Part shown: piece after piece, positions 1-9,208 of the stretch
Numbering within the stretch: position 1 is the stretch's first letter
Layout of the letters: each line of letters starts with the position of its first letter
Assembly: GCF_017356015.1 (NCBI RefSeq)
Contig: NZ_JAFIQV010000034.1
Location: forward strand, 16,012 to 80,011
From: Azospirillum sp. SYSU D00513
GTDB taxonomy: Bacteria; Pseudomonadota; Alphaproteobacteria; Azospirillales; Azospirillaceae
Length of the DNA: 64,000 nt
Reading direction: 5' to 3'
Position numbers and translations under genes: made by a program
The notes under the pieces: generated by a model
What the model saw: the letters and a program-made list of their open reading frames with translations, nothing else
Told to the model about the DNA's origin: nothing
Databases searched by the model: none

Positions 1-154
1 TCGTTGTTGAGGGTGACGGTGGCGGTGCCGGTGGTCTGCCCGGCGAGAATGGTGATGGTGGTGGAGGACAGCGTGTAGTCAATGCCGCCGCCCGTCGCCG
101 TGCCGGTCGGCGCCAGGGTCACGACCGTGTCGGCCCCGGCCGGCGCGCTCAGCG
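1..154 (-). repeat. Calx-beta DNA repeat, copy B (cut by the window edge)
   Basis: Identical to 1789-1942. The true repeat may extend further left beyond the window. Confidence 0.9.
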
Positions 155-3100
155 TCGCCGTCACCGTCACGGCGGCGCCATTCTCCGCAGGCGTCGCGTT
201 GCCGACGCTAAGCGTCACCGTCGGGGACGCCACGGTGACGTTGTAGGTCGTGTCGTCGGTGATCGCGGCCAGCGTGCGGTTCGCTCCGTCCACCAGGGCG
301 CCCGCAGCGAACCGCACGCTGTAGGCGGTGCCGGCCAGCAGGTTCGCATTCGGGTTCAGCGTCAGCGTGTCGCCGCTGATCGTGGCCGTGCCACCGGCGC
401 TGCCCGTGAAGGCCGTGCCGTTGCTGGTGAAGGTTTCCACCACCGCGCCCGCCACGGTACGCAGTTCGATCGTGGTGCCGTTGGCACCGGCCGCTACGTT
501 CTCGCTGAACTTCAGAGCGAGGTTATCGGCTACTCCGACACTGGTGGCGTCGTCCGCGGGCGTGGAGCCCGCCCGGTTCAGCGTTGGGGCGACGTCGTCC
601 GCCACCGTGATGGTCAGCGCCTGCGTGACCGTGCCGCCGGCGCCGTCGTCAGCCTGGACCAGGACGCTGTAGCTGCCGGCCGACAGAGCACCGGCGTTGT
701 TCGCCCGCAGGCTGCTGCCGCTGATGTTGAACAGGCCGTTGTTGGTGTCGCCGGCCCCCGCAACCAGGGTGTAGGTCGGGCCGCCGCCGTCCGGGTCGGA
801 AACGGACAGGGTGCCGACGGTGGCGTTGACGCCGCCGGATTGGTTGACCGTGTCCGTGACCGCGCCGTCGAGCCGCAGCGCGGTGGGCGCGTCGTTGCTG
901 GCTGCGACGGATATCGTCACCGTTTCGCTGGATTGGCTGGTGCCGCTGTCCCTAGCCGTGATGGTGACGGTGCGGGCGGCTGTGGTGGGCGTGTCGGAGT
1001 TGTTCTGGTAGCGGATGGCCCGCAACGCCACCTGCATGTCGGCGGTCGTCGCGCCGCCGGCGCGCGTAATAGTGATCGTGTTTCCCGTCGTGACGTCGAA
1101 GCTCACCCCCGACGCCGGGCTGAAGGTTGAGGCCACGAACAGCCGTTCGCCCGTGTCGCCCTGCCCCGCAAGCGCCACCGTGACGGTGTCGACCGTGCCG
1201 TCGCTGTCCGACAGAAGGGCGCTGGGAACGATCTCAACGCCGTTGCCGTCACCCGTGCCCTGATGCGTCCCTTCGCTGAAGGAGGCGGTCGCGTTCGTGC
1301 CCGTGGTGCCGTTCAGGTCCACCGTCGGCGGTGTGTTGTCATCGTTGTTGATCGTGCCGGTGGCGGTCGCCGTGGTGATGCCGGCGTTGGTCGCGCCGCT
1401 GAGCGTGATCGTGAAGGTCTCGTTCGTCTCGGCCGCCGTGTCGCCCAGGATCGGAACGTCGATGGTCTTCGTCGTCTCGCCGGCCGCGAAGGTCAGCGTG
1501 CCGTTCGTGGCGGTGTAGTCGCTGCCCGCCGTCGCCGAGTTGTTGGACGTGGCATAGTCGACCGTCACCGTCTGGCCGGACGCGGCGCTCAGCGTGACCG
1601 TGAAAGTCATGTTTGCCGAGCCGCTGTTGCCTTCGGCTTGGTTCTGGTTGCCGATGGACAGGGTCGGGGTTGCGTCGTCGTCGACGATGGTGATGGTCTG
1701 CTGCTGGGTGCCGCTTTCCGTCGCGCCGCCGCCGCCCATGACATTTGCGATGTCCAGGATGACGGTCTCGTTCGCCTCGTTCAGCGCGTCGTTGTTGAGG
1801 GTGACGGTGGCGGTGCCGGTGGTCTGCCCGGCGAGAATGGTGATGGTGGTGGAGGACAGCGTGTAGTCAATGCCGCCGCCCGTCGCCGTGCCGGTCGGCG
1901 CCAGGGTCACGACCGTGTCGGCCCCGGCCGGCGCGCTCAGCGCCGCCGTCACGGTGACGGCGGTGCCGTTCTCCGAAATCGTGCTCTGGTCGGCGGAGAG
2001 GCTGACCGTGCCGGCGTTGGTGACGAGATGGATCGGCAGCAGCAGGAACGGGGTGGCGTCGTTCGTGGTCGTGTTGACGTCCTTGACCAGGGACGTTCCC
2101 TCGGACGTGCCGTCGCTGATCCAGAGTTCGCCGCCGTTGGCGCCGTCGTTCGCCTGGAACATGACCCGGCTGCCGACCACGGTGAAGCCGCCCGGACTGG
2201 AATCCAGCGTGCCGACATTGATGTCGCGGACCATGGACGTGCCGGCCGAGGTGCCGTCCGTCACCCACAGTTCTATGCCATGGGTGCCGTCATGGGCCTG
2301 GAAGAACACCTTGCTGCCGACGACGGTGAAACCGCCGGGGAAGCTCGATCCGAAGCCGCTGCCGATGTCGCGGATCATCGAGGTGCCGGCGGAGGTGCCG
2401 TCCGTCACCCACAGCTCGCGGCCATCGGTGCCGTTGTCGGCCACGAACAGCGCCCGGCTGCCGAACAGGGTGAAGCCGGTCGGGCTGCTTGACGACGAAC
2501 CGACATTGATGTCCCGCAGCATCGAGGTGCCGGCGGAGGTGCCGTCGGTGATCCAGAGCTCGTCCCCGGCGGCGGAGCCGTTGGTCGCGCTGAACAGGAC
2601 CTTGTTGCCCAGCTTGATAAGGTTGTTCGGATTGGAGCCGGCCGTCCCGACATTGATATCGCGGATCATCGTGGTGCCGGCGGAGGTGCCGTCCGTCACC
2701 CACAGCTCGCGTCCGTTGGTGTCGGTAAAGGCGGCGAATACCGCCCGGTTCTCCAAAGCGACGAAGCCGCTCGGGATCGAGGCGGTCGTCCCGGGATTGA
2801 TGTCGCGCACCATCGAGGTGCCGGCGGAGGTGCCGTCCGTTACCCAGAGCTCGGAATTGCCGGAAGTGGCTGCGGCGGCGAACACCGCCCGGTCGCCCAG
2901 CAGGGTGATGCCGTTGGGATTGGTGTCGCCGGTGGTGTTGATGTCGCGGACCATCGAGGTGCCGGCGGAAGTGCCGTCCGTCACCCAGAGCTCGCGGCCG
3001 TTGGTGCCGTTGTTGCCCACGAACAGGACCCGGCTGCCGAACAGGGTAAGCTCGCCCGGGGACGACCCTCCCGCGCCGGTCAGGATGTCGTGGACCATCG

Positions 3101-5177
3101 AGGTGCCGGTAGCCGTGCCGTCGGTTACCCACAGCTCCGCGCCATTGGTGCCGTTGTTGGCCTGGAACAGAACCCGGTTGCCGAGCCTGACGAAATTTCC
3201 GGGGTTGGCGTCGCCGGTGCCGACATTTATCTCCGCCAGGAGTGACGTGCCTTCGCCCGTCCCGTCCGTCACCCAGAGTTCCGTGCCGATCCTGCCGTCG
3301 TTGGCCTGGAACAGCACACGGCCGTCGAAGCCGAAGAGGCTGATTGGATTGCTGCTTTTCGTCGTGGGATTCAGGTCCTGCAGCAGGGAGGTTCCGGCGG
3401 AGGTGCCGTCCGACACCCACACCTCGCTACCTTTGATGCCATCATTGGCGATAAACAGAACCCGGCTGCCCAGAGCCATCAGGTTCGAGGGGCTGGAGCT
3501 GGAGACGCCGCTGCGGATGTCACTGACCAGCGACGTGCCCTCGGACGTGCCGTCCGTCAGCCACAGCTCGGCGCCGTTGATGCCATCATTGGCCTGGAAG
3601 AACACCCGGCTGCCTTGGGTCACGAGGTTCTGCGGCGCCGAGCCGCCGGAGCCGATATTGATCTCGCGGATCATCGAGGTGCCCTCGAACGTGCCGTCCG
3701 TGATCCACAGCTCCGTGCCGTTGCTGCCGTTGTTGGCGCTGAACAGCGCCCGGCTGCCCAGGACGGTCACGCTCGAAATGTTGGCGTTGCCGGTGCCGGC
3801 ATTGATGTCGCGCACCAGCGAGGTGCCCTCCGACGTGCCGTCGGTGATCCACAGCTCGGCGCCGTTGGTGCCGTTGTTGGCGGTGAACAGCACCCGGCTG
3901 CCCAGGCGGGTCAGGTTGGCGGGGCTGGCATTGGCGGCGCCGCTCAGGATGTCGCGCACCATGGAGGTGCCGGTGGAGGTGCCGTCGGTGATCCACAGCT
4001 CGGTGCCGTTGGTGCCGTTGTTGGCGGTGAACAGCACCCGGCTGCCCAGGACGGTATGATTGAGGGGGTTGGAGGAATTCGCACCGGCGTTGATGTCGCG
4101 CAGCAGGGAGGTGCCGTCGGACGTGCCGTCGGTGATCCACAGCTCCACGCCCGTACCGGAAGCGACGGCGTTGAACAGCATCCGGTCGCCGAGCACCGTG
4201 AAGTTGTTCGCACCGGAACTGCTGGTGCCGGCGTTGATGTCCCGCAGCATGGAGGTGCCGGCGGAGGTGCCGTCGGTCACCCATAGCTCGCCGCCATGGA
4301 TCCCGTCGGTGGCCCGGAACATCACCCGGTTGTCGAAGGTCGTGAAGTTACCCGGATTGCTGAAACCCGTGCCGCTGATGATGTCGCGGAGCAGCGAGGT
4401 GCCTTCGGGCGTGCCGTCCGTCACCCAGGGCTCGACGCCGTAGGACGCCGAGGTGGCGGCGAACACCACCAGGCTGCCGAGCCTTGCCAACCCGGACGGA
4501 TTGGAACTGGCCACACCGGGGTTGATGTCGCGCAGCATCGAAGTGCCGGCGGCCGTGCCGTCGGTGATCCAGAGCTCGATGCCGTTCCGGCCGTCATTGG
4601 CCTGGAAGAGGATGTGGTTCAGCTCGGGCAGCAGGCCGCCATAGGCGGGCAGCGCCAGGGCGCGGTCCAGCGGCGCCCCGCCTACATCCAGCCGCCAGCC
4701 GCCGCCCAGCCCGGCCGCACCCACCGGCGCGGCTGACGCCCGCACCTCTACCCCCGTGGCGGCGGCCAGCGCTTCCACGAAGGTACGGCCTTCCACCCCC
4801 GCTCCCACCCGGCAGCCATAGACCAGGAGCACGCCGTCCGGCGCCAGCGCGCGCCCGATCGCCGCAAGCTCCTCCCGCCGCGCCACCACGCCCTCCAGGG
4901 TCAGCGCGCCGCCCGACAGCAGCAACCGGCCCGGCGCGCCGTGGGCGAACAGATGGATGGCCCGCGCACCATGCCAGCCCTGCGCCAACAGCGCCGCCCG
5001 CGCCAGCGCGTCCGCTCCGGCCGGCAGCAGACTCGCCCCCACATGGGCCGGCAGGCAGGCGGCGAGATCCGCGCCGTCCGCCACTCCCGCATCGATGATC
5101 GCCCATTCCGCCGGCCCGGAGGCCAGGGCCATGCGCTTCGGAGCGGGAAGGTTCGGGATGACGGCGGTGACAGGCAT
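1..5177 (-). CDS. Giant DUF4347 / ELWxTDGT-repeat / Calx-beta surface protein, C-terminus off the left edge
   Basis: The reading frame is open from the ATG at 5177 to the window edge (1725 codons), so the end is missing. Residues 1 to about 175 match a DUF4347 domain, with the LFAHGAPG and LLVYGCRVGAG motifs. Next come 18 tandem copies of a unit of about 49 residues centred on ELWxTDGTxxGTSxxRD (roughly 4600 down to 2060). Two Calx-beta units follow (NDDALNEANETVxL type), then cadherin/Ig-like beta modules, then a third Calx-beta unit at the edge. DUF4347 proteins with such repeats are large secreted or surface proteins of unknown function, and this one may be an adhesin. No classical signal peptide is visible. 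The frame stays open upstream to a stop near 5231, but 5177 is the first ATG. A Shine-Dalgarno is not obvious. Confidence 0.85.
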   Translation of the reverse strand, partial: MPVTAVIPNLPAPKRMALASGPAEWAIIDAGVADGADLAACLPAHVGASLLPAGADALARAALLAQGWHGARAIHLFAHGAPGRLLLSGGALTLEGVVARREELAAIGRALAPDGVLLVYGCRVGAGVEGRTFVEALAAATGVEVRASAAPVGAAGLGGGWRLDVGGAPLDRALALPAYGGLLPELNHILFQANDGRNGIELWITDGTAAGTSMLRDINPGVASSNPSGLARLGSLVVFAATSASYGVEPWVTDGTPEGTSLLRDIISGTGFSNPGNFTTFDNRVMFRATDGIHGGELWVTDGTSAGTSMLRDINAGTSSSGANNFTVLGDRMLFNAVASGTGVELWITDGTSDGTSLLRDINAGANSSNPLNHTVLGSRVLFTANNGTNGTELWITDGTSTGTSMVRDILSGAANASPANLTRLGSRVLFTANNGTNGAELWITDGTSEGTSLVRDINAGTGNANISSVTVLGSRALFSANNGSNGTELWITDGTFEGTSMIREINIGSGGSAPQNLVTQGSRVFFQANDGINGAELWLTDGTSEGTSLVSDIRSGVSSSSPSNLMALGSRVLFIANDGIKGSEVWVSDGTSAGTSLLQDLNPTTKSSNPISLFGFDGRVLFQANDGRIGTELWVTDGTGEGTSLLAEINVGTGDANPGNFVRLGNRVLFQANNGTNGAELWVTDGTATGTSMVHDILTGAGGSSPGELTLFGSRVLFVGNNGTNGRELWVTDGTSAGTSMVRDINTTGDTNPNGITLLGDRAVFAAAATSGNSELWVTDGTSAGTSMVRDINPGTTASIPSGFVALENRAVFAAFTDTNGRELWVTDGTSAGTTMIRDINVGTAGSNPNNLIKLGNKVLFSATNGSAAGDELWITDGTSAGTSMLRDINVGSSSSSPTGFTLFGSRALFVADNGTDGRELWVTDGTSAGTSMIRDIGSGFGSSFPGGFTVVGSKVFFQAHDGTHGIELWVTDGTSAGTSMVRDINVGTLDSSPGGFTVVGSRVMFQANDGANGGELWISDGTSEGTSLVKDVNTTTNDATPFLLLPIHLVTNAGTVSLSADQSTISENGTAVTVTAALSAPAGADTVVTLAPTGTATGGGIDYTLSSTTITILAGQTTGTATVTLNNDALNEANETVILDIANVMGGGGATESGTQQQTITIVDDDATPTLSIGNQNQAEGNSGSANMTFTVTLSAASGQTVTVDYATSNNSATAGSDYTATNGTLTFAAGETTKTIDVPILGDTAAETNETFTITLSGATNAGITTATATGTINNDDNTPPTVDLNGTTGTNATASFSEGTHQGTGDGNGVEIVPSALLSDSDGTVDTVTVALAGQGDTGERLFVASTFSPASGVSFDVTTGNTITITRAGGATTADMQVALRAIRYQNNSDTPTTAARTVTITARDSGTSQSSETVTISVAASNDAPTALRLDGAVTDTVNQSGGVNATVGTLSVSDPDGGGPTYTLVAGAGDTNNGLFNISGSSLRANNAGALSAGSYSVLVQADDGAGGTVTQALTITVADDVAPTLNRAGSTPADDATSVGVADNLALKFSENVAAGANGTTIELRTVAGAVVETFTSNGTAFTGSAGGTATISGDTLTLNPNANLLAGTAYSVRFAAGALVDGANRTLAAITDDTTYNVTVASPTVTLSVGNATPAENGAAVTVTATLSAPAGADTVVTLAPTGTATGGGIDYTLSSTTITILAGQTTGTATVTLNN
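1789..1942 (-). repeat. Calx-beta DNA repeat, copy A
   Basis: These 154 bases are identical to bases 1-154 (offset 1788 bp, exactly 596 codons), inside the giant repeat protein. They encode a Calx-beta strand block. Divergence begins at base 155/1943. Perfect identity in otherwise diverged repeats suggests recent duplication or gene conversion. Confidence 0.9.
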
Positions 5178-5331
5178 CTTGGATCCGAGGGCTGGAGTCG
5201 CTGGCTGCCGTAGCGCATCCCGGTAAGCTCAACGGCTCCGAGGTGCGGGCATGCCGAACGTACTACCCCATCGTGGGTACTGCGGTCAATTTGGGAGCGG
5301 CTCGGATCGTCAATATCCGAGGAATAGTCAT

Positions 5332-5660
5332 TTAATTGTCTGATGGTGACACGTCCTTTGTGTAGTAGAGCGTGACCTGGGCCGCAGTTTTGACTTTGGT
5401 GACGTGGCAGAGATTGGGTGGTCGAAAGGCCGCGTTGGCCAGAGAAAGGTTGGCTTTGAGCCGTTCCTGCACCTCCTCCGGAGAGCGGCCCTCTAGCACC
5501 CGTTGTCGTCGGGCGTTGTAGGCGAGATTGTAGGCGTGGAGCAGGCGCTCGAGATCACGGTGAATGCCGATGCACATGACCAGCACCTCCTTCCCGATGC
5601 GGCCATTGAAGCGCTCCACCATGCCGTTGGTGAACCGCACCGGGTTTGCCGAAGGCAGTT
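5332..5660 (-). pseudogene. IS481-family transposase, C-terminal fragment
   Basis: The minus-strand frame ending at 5332 reads NGMVERFNGRIGKE, then a Tyr-Asn-Ala-Arg-Arg-Gln-Arg block and a (E)GRSPEEVQERLKA block. This is the end of the DDE integrase core (with its Glu) and the tail of IS481-type transposases. Only about 105 residues remain. The N-terminal catalytic Asp residues are absent because the IS3 remnant abuts it at about 5660-5670. A dead fragment; the family assignment is by motif. Confidence 0.75.
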
Positions 5661-5669
5661 TGTGTTGAG

Positions 5670-6200
5670 TCACGCCGCCCTGGCGACGTCCTTGGTTTGA
5701 GCATAGTAGCGCGCTTCGGCCTCGGCGGGAGGAATGTTGCCGATGGGTTCGAGGAGACGCCGGTGGTGGAACCAATCCACCCATTCCAGGATGGCGAACT
5801 CGACGGCTTCCAGGATGCGTCAAGGCCCGCGGCGCCGGATCAGCTCGGTCTTGTAGAGGCCGTTGATTGTCTCGGCCAAGGCGTTGTCGTAGCTATCACC
5901 GACGCTGCTCACGGAGGGCTCGACCCCGGCCTCCGTAAGACGCTCGGTGTACTTGATAGCGACACGCGCTCCAGCGCTTTGATCCGCTCCTGCTCATCCG
6001 TCGTTGGGCCGGGCCGTTTGCCCTGGTCGCGTTCGGCCTGGCGGACCCAACCCCGCAACGTCTCCGCTGTGCAGTCAATCTTCCGCGACCGAGCTGATCG
6101 CCGCCCATTGCGGGGCGTGCTCGCCTTCATGCTCGAACACCATCCGAACTGCGCGCTCATGAACTTCAGGGTCGTACTTGGTTAATGCTTGTTTTGTCAT
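5670..6200 (-). pseudogene. Internally deleted and frameshifted IS3-family element (orfA joined to orfB tail)
   Basis: OrfA starts at 6200 (MTKQALTKYDPEVHERAVRM) with the helix-turn-helix of IS3 OrfA proteins. It frameshifts near 6081 into a TGA, and the homology continues in another frame (CTAETLRGWVRQAERDQGKR). At about 5960 the sequence jumps straight to the OrfB C-terminus (SVGDSYDNALAETINGLYK, then WVDWFHHRRLLEPIGNIPP), so most of the orfB catalytic core is deleted. A TGG-to-TGA change interrupts the OrfB tail at about 5821. It cannot make transposase. Confidence 0.8.
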
Positions 6201-6251
6201 GAAAGATCCAGTCTATCAGATCATATTTGATTATGGTCCTGGATTGCATTC

Positions 6252-6806
6252 TTGAGCATGAGCGCGGAGTACTCGATCGAAAGTAGCGATTTCTACGACA
6301 TCTTCGGCGGCGCTTTGATCCTGCTCCAGATTCCTGGTCAGACGGCGGTATCGGTTGGTCTGTGTGCCGAAGGTCGCCTGGGCCGACTGGCCAGGACTCA
6401 TTTTACCCTCGACTGGCTGTCCGATCCCGAACTCAGGAGGCAAACCAGCCAGGAGTTCAACAAGGGCGAGTCCCGCAACAGTCTGGCGCGCGCGGTCTTC
6501 ATCCATCGACTCGGCGAAATCCGCGATCGGACCTACGAGAACCAGCAGCATCGCGCGTCCGGCCTGAACCTGCTGGTGACCGCGATCATCTTGTGGAACA
6601 TGCGGTATCTGGAGCGCGCCGGCGCCGTCCTGCGGGAGGTGGAGAATGTCCCCGACCACCTGCTCGCCCATCTTTCACCGCTGGGATGGGAGCACATCAA
6701 TCTGACCGGCGACTATATCTGGAACACGGTCTCGGTTATGACGGAAAACCATGACGGATTGATGTCACTCCGTCCTGTCCCGGACGGCCTTCTCCTCGCC
6801 GCCTGA
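6252..6806 (+). pseudogene. Tn3-family transposase (TnpA) C-terminal remnant
   Basis: From about 6376 the frame carries the characteristic end of Tn3 transposases: RTHFTLDWLSDPELRRQT, FNKGESRNSLARAVF, ASGLNLLVTAIILWN and HLSPLGWEHINLTGDYIW. Full TnpA is close to 1000 residues; only about 125 conserved residues survive here. The extreme C-terminus is replaced by unrelated sequence before the stop at 6806. With the IS3 and IS481 pieces just to the left, this is an old transposon accumulation site. Confidence 0.85.
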
Positions 6807-7092
6807 TGTTCTCATTTTGTCTGCTTATAGGCCAAATTCGTGCATTTCGTTCGTTCGGGCCATTTCGGCACTCGACTTCAATGGGGCACCTCTACACCCG
6901 CTCGCCCTCCCGATTGCCACCAGCCCGGCCTTTCGCACCAATGCCGGATGGCAAGCCTCTGCCTCAGCCGATGGTGGCGAAGGTGCTGGCGTGACGAGGC
7001 GGAGCTAAAAGGGAGTAAGCGGCTTGCGCAGGGAACGCGCATGCCCCAGATGCAATTCAAGCCCATCAACCAATACGGTTCCATGTCAGCTC
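6807..7092. other. Gene-free stretch after the Tn3 remnant
   Basis: No convincing gene in any frame. Codon use in the short frames here is unlike the neighbours and no protein family is recognisable. It probably contains further decayed transposon DNA. The only clear signal is the hairpin that begins at 7093. Confidence 0.5.
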
Positions 7093-7137
7093 AAAATCCG
7101 GCCGCAGAGGGAGCCAGCCTCTGCGGCCGGATTTTTT
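7093..7137. terminator. Strong intrinsic terminator, probably bidirectional
   Basis: A near-perfect 16-18 bp stem (aatccggccgcagagg pairs with cctctgcggccggatt) closes a 7-base loop. It is followed by a T run on the plus strand and TTTT on the minus strand. It lies 57 bases beyond the stop of the minus-strand glycosyltransferase at 7194 and ends that leftward operon. Confidence 0.85.
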
Positions 7138-7193
7138 ATTGTCCTGCCGATGCCCGCGCACCAACGATCCCTGCGGCTTTCGATTGAGGCTTT

Positions 7194-9170
7194 TCAGCGG
7201 CCCCGAAGACGCCGCCACAGGCGCGCCACCAGCCGCCATGGCGCCACGAGATCCCACCAGACTGACCCGAGGATGAGGTCCACCGCGCGTTCCGGGGGCA
7301 ATGCCATCAGCTGCCGATCCTCGGCGCCTCCTAGAAGACGCCGCACCGGGGCGGTAAGTCTCCAGGAGCTGGAGCCGAGCAGCCCGGCAAGGCGGGCGCG
7401 CCGCTCTTCCAAGACCTCGGCCGGAGTGGCCTTCTCCGTGGCGCTCCTCGCGGCGGCTTGCGAGGCGAGGCCGTCCCTTTCGGCCAGGGCACGGGCCGTC
7501 ACGGCCTCGAACCCGATGGCGAGCCTGACCAGGTCGGCCACCGTTTCATCCGCATCCGAGAGGAAAGGCCGAAGCCGCTCCTCGCGGGTGCAGGGAACGA
7601 GGATCGCCGGATCCGCAGCGGTGGCCAGAGGCAGGGGAATCACGTCGATGCGATGGCCGGCCAGGAGCAGGCGGCTCAGCCAGGCGCTCCGTTCCGCCGC
7701 ATTGTCCGGATCGGGCAAGGGGGCCAGATCCCGGCGGACCAGCAGGGGTCCGGGGCCGACCGGGTCGCGCCATGGGGCGAGCGCCGCTGGGCCGCCCAGC
7801 CCCAGGAAGCGCCGTGACCCGGTCTCCACGGCCACGTCGTCCACGGCACCGGTCACGACCGCGGCGCCGGTGCGGGCGGCCACGCCGGCCATGCGCTCGG
7901 CCGCCCCGTCCAGCAAGCGCAGGCGCGGGTCGGCGAGCAGCACGTAACCCGCGGGAGGCGCCGATTTAGCCGGAGGGCTCTCCTCCCGGGACAGCTCCGC
8001 GACGTGCCACGTGCACCATTCCGCGGCGGTCATCTCCTGGGCAAGGCGGAGCCGGGCGGAGGGAGCGCCCTCCCTCAGGATCCCCGCCAGCTGCTCGGCG
8101 AGGGCTCCGGCGTCCGGCTCGAACAGGACCTTCGGAAGATCCTCCTCGGCGACCAGTTCCTCCGTGCCGCCGACCCGGCTCGCCACGAAGGGCAAGGCGT
8201 GGATCAGGCATTCGGCGACCGTGCAGGGCGAATTCTCGATGCGCGAGGGAATGACGGCCAGTCGTCCCTCGCCGCGCAGATAGGCCAGGGCTCCGGAGGA
8301 GGGCAGGCCCGTCTCGAGCGTCACGGCCCAGGGCCATGCCGACGCCCGTCGGCGGACATAGGCGGCACCATCCTCCCCCTCCACCGGCGCCGATCCGCCC
8401 AGGAAGGTGATCCGCAACTCCGGGAATTCCCCCATCCCCCGCAGCTGGTCGAGGGCGTCGCAGAACAGCGTCACGCCCTTGCGCGTTTCCAGCCGCCCGA
8501 AGAACACGAGTTCCCGCACCGCCCGAGTCATGCCGGATGGGGGCGTGGCGGAGGTTTGAGAGGATGCGTGGGGCAGGATGTTCTGCCGCACCTCCGTCCG
8601 TCCGGGCAGCGCCCAGCCGGACGCCCGGACCCAGCCCAGGAGATAGCGGCTCGGGCTGACGACCACGTCGGCCTGTTCGGCCGAGCGCCGTTCCAGGAAA
8701 TCGACCGCCAGCTCCTCGACGGCTTCCAAGCCGCCGCCCGTGGCGCTGCGCACCCATCGCGTCGGGCCATGCAGCCCCACCACGAGGCTGGTGCCGGCGA
8801 AAGCGAGTCCCTGCCGCTTGGCCGCGGTGGCGCAGAAGCCGAGGCCGGTCCAGTCCGCGAAATGCACAACGTCGAACCGGTGCTGCGAGAGCCAGTCGAA
8901 GACGTCGTACGACATACGCAGGAAGGGGCCGCCCTCCACTGGCACGGGGCCGGGCAACAGCCGGACGAAGGTGATCCCGGCAGCCGCCTCGAACCCCTCC
9001 GGCACCGGAAGCAGGCCCGTGCACAGCACCGTAACCGCATGGCCGGCCGCCGCGAGCGCCTCGGCGAGGCCGGCGAAGGCGGTGCCGATCCCCCCGCTGC
9101 CCGGCAGGCCGGCGAACTCGTGCGTCACGATGCAGACGGAAACGATGGGGGCGGAAACAGTGGAAGACAT
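7194..9170 (-). CDS. Glycosyltransferase family 4 protein with long C-terminal extension
   Basis: 658 aa. Residues 1 to about 390 are a GT-B fold glycosyltransferase: a glycine-rich N-terminal donor loop (GLPGSGGIGTAFAGLAEAL), the FFGRLETRKGV turn that opens the nucleotide-sugar domain, and the GT4-type region IPSRIENSPCTVAECLIHALP with its Glu. The C-terminal third is not a recognised catalytic domain and ends in SSSWRLTAPVRRLLGG, a tail motif common in large alphaproteobacterial glycosyltransferases (also present inside the next gene). It is the last gene of a leftward glycosyltransferase run, 38 bases after the 1514-aa gene. It probably transfers a sugar in cell-surface glycan assembly; donor and acceptor cannot be told. 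Confidence 0.85.
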   Translation of the reverse strand: MSSTVSAPIVSVCIVTHEFAGLPGSGGIGTAFAGLAEALAAAGHAVTVLCTGLLPVPEGFEAAAGITFVRLLPGPVPVEGGPFLRMSYDVFDWLSQHRFDVVHFADWTGLGFCATAAKRQGLAFAGTSLVVGLHGPTRWVRSATGGGLEAVEELAVDFLERRSAEQADVVVSPSRYLLGWVRASGWALPGRTEVRQNILPHASSQTSATPPSGMTRAVRELVFFGRLETRKGVTLFCDALDQLRGMGEFPELRITFLGGSAPVEGEDGAAYVRRRASAWPWAVTLETGLPSSGALAYLRGEGRLAVIPSRIENSPCTVAECLIHALPFVASRVGGTEELVAEEDLPKVLFEPDAGALAEQLAGILREGAPSARLRLAQEMTAAEWCTWHVAELSREESPPAKSAPPAGYVLLADPRLRLLDGAAERMAGVAARTGAAVVTGAVDDVAVETGSRRFLGLGGPAALAPWRDPVGPGPLLVRRDLAPLPDPDNAAERSAWLSRLLLAGHRIDVIPLPLATAADPAILVPCTREERLRPFLSDADETVADLVRLAIGFEAVTARALAERDGLASQAAARSATEKATPAEVLEERRARLAGLLGSSSWRLTAPVRRLLGGAEDRQLMALPPERAVDLILGSVWWDLVAPWRLVARLWRRLRGR

Positions 9171-9208
9171 GCTGCCGGAAGACCTTCGGTGGGGTGGGGC
9201 GGGGCGGG

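Noticed and set aside
1870..4059. A 729-codon plus-strand open frame with regular Pro/Ser/Val repeats
   Set aside because: It is the complement of the ELWxTDGT repeat gene. Its periodicity mirrors the 49-residue repeats of the minus-strand protein and it has no family match.
7024..7947. Plus-strand 307-codon Arg/Ser-rich frame
   Set aside because: Mostly the reverse complement of the GT4 gene at 7194-9170 and it crosses the terminator at 7093-7137.
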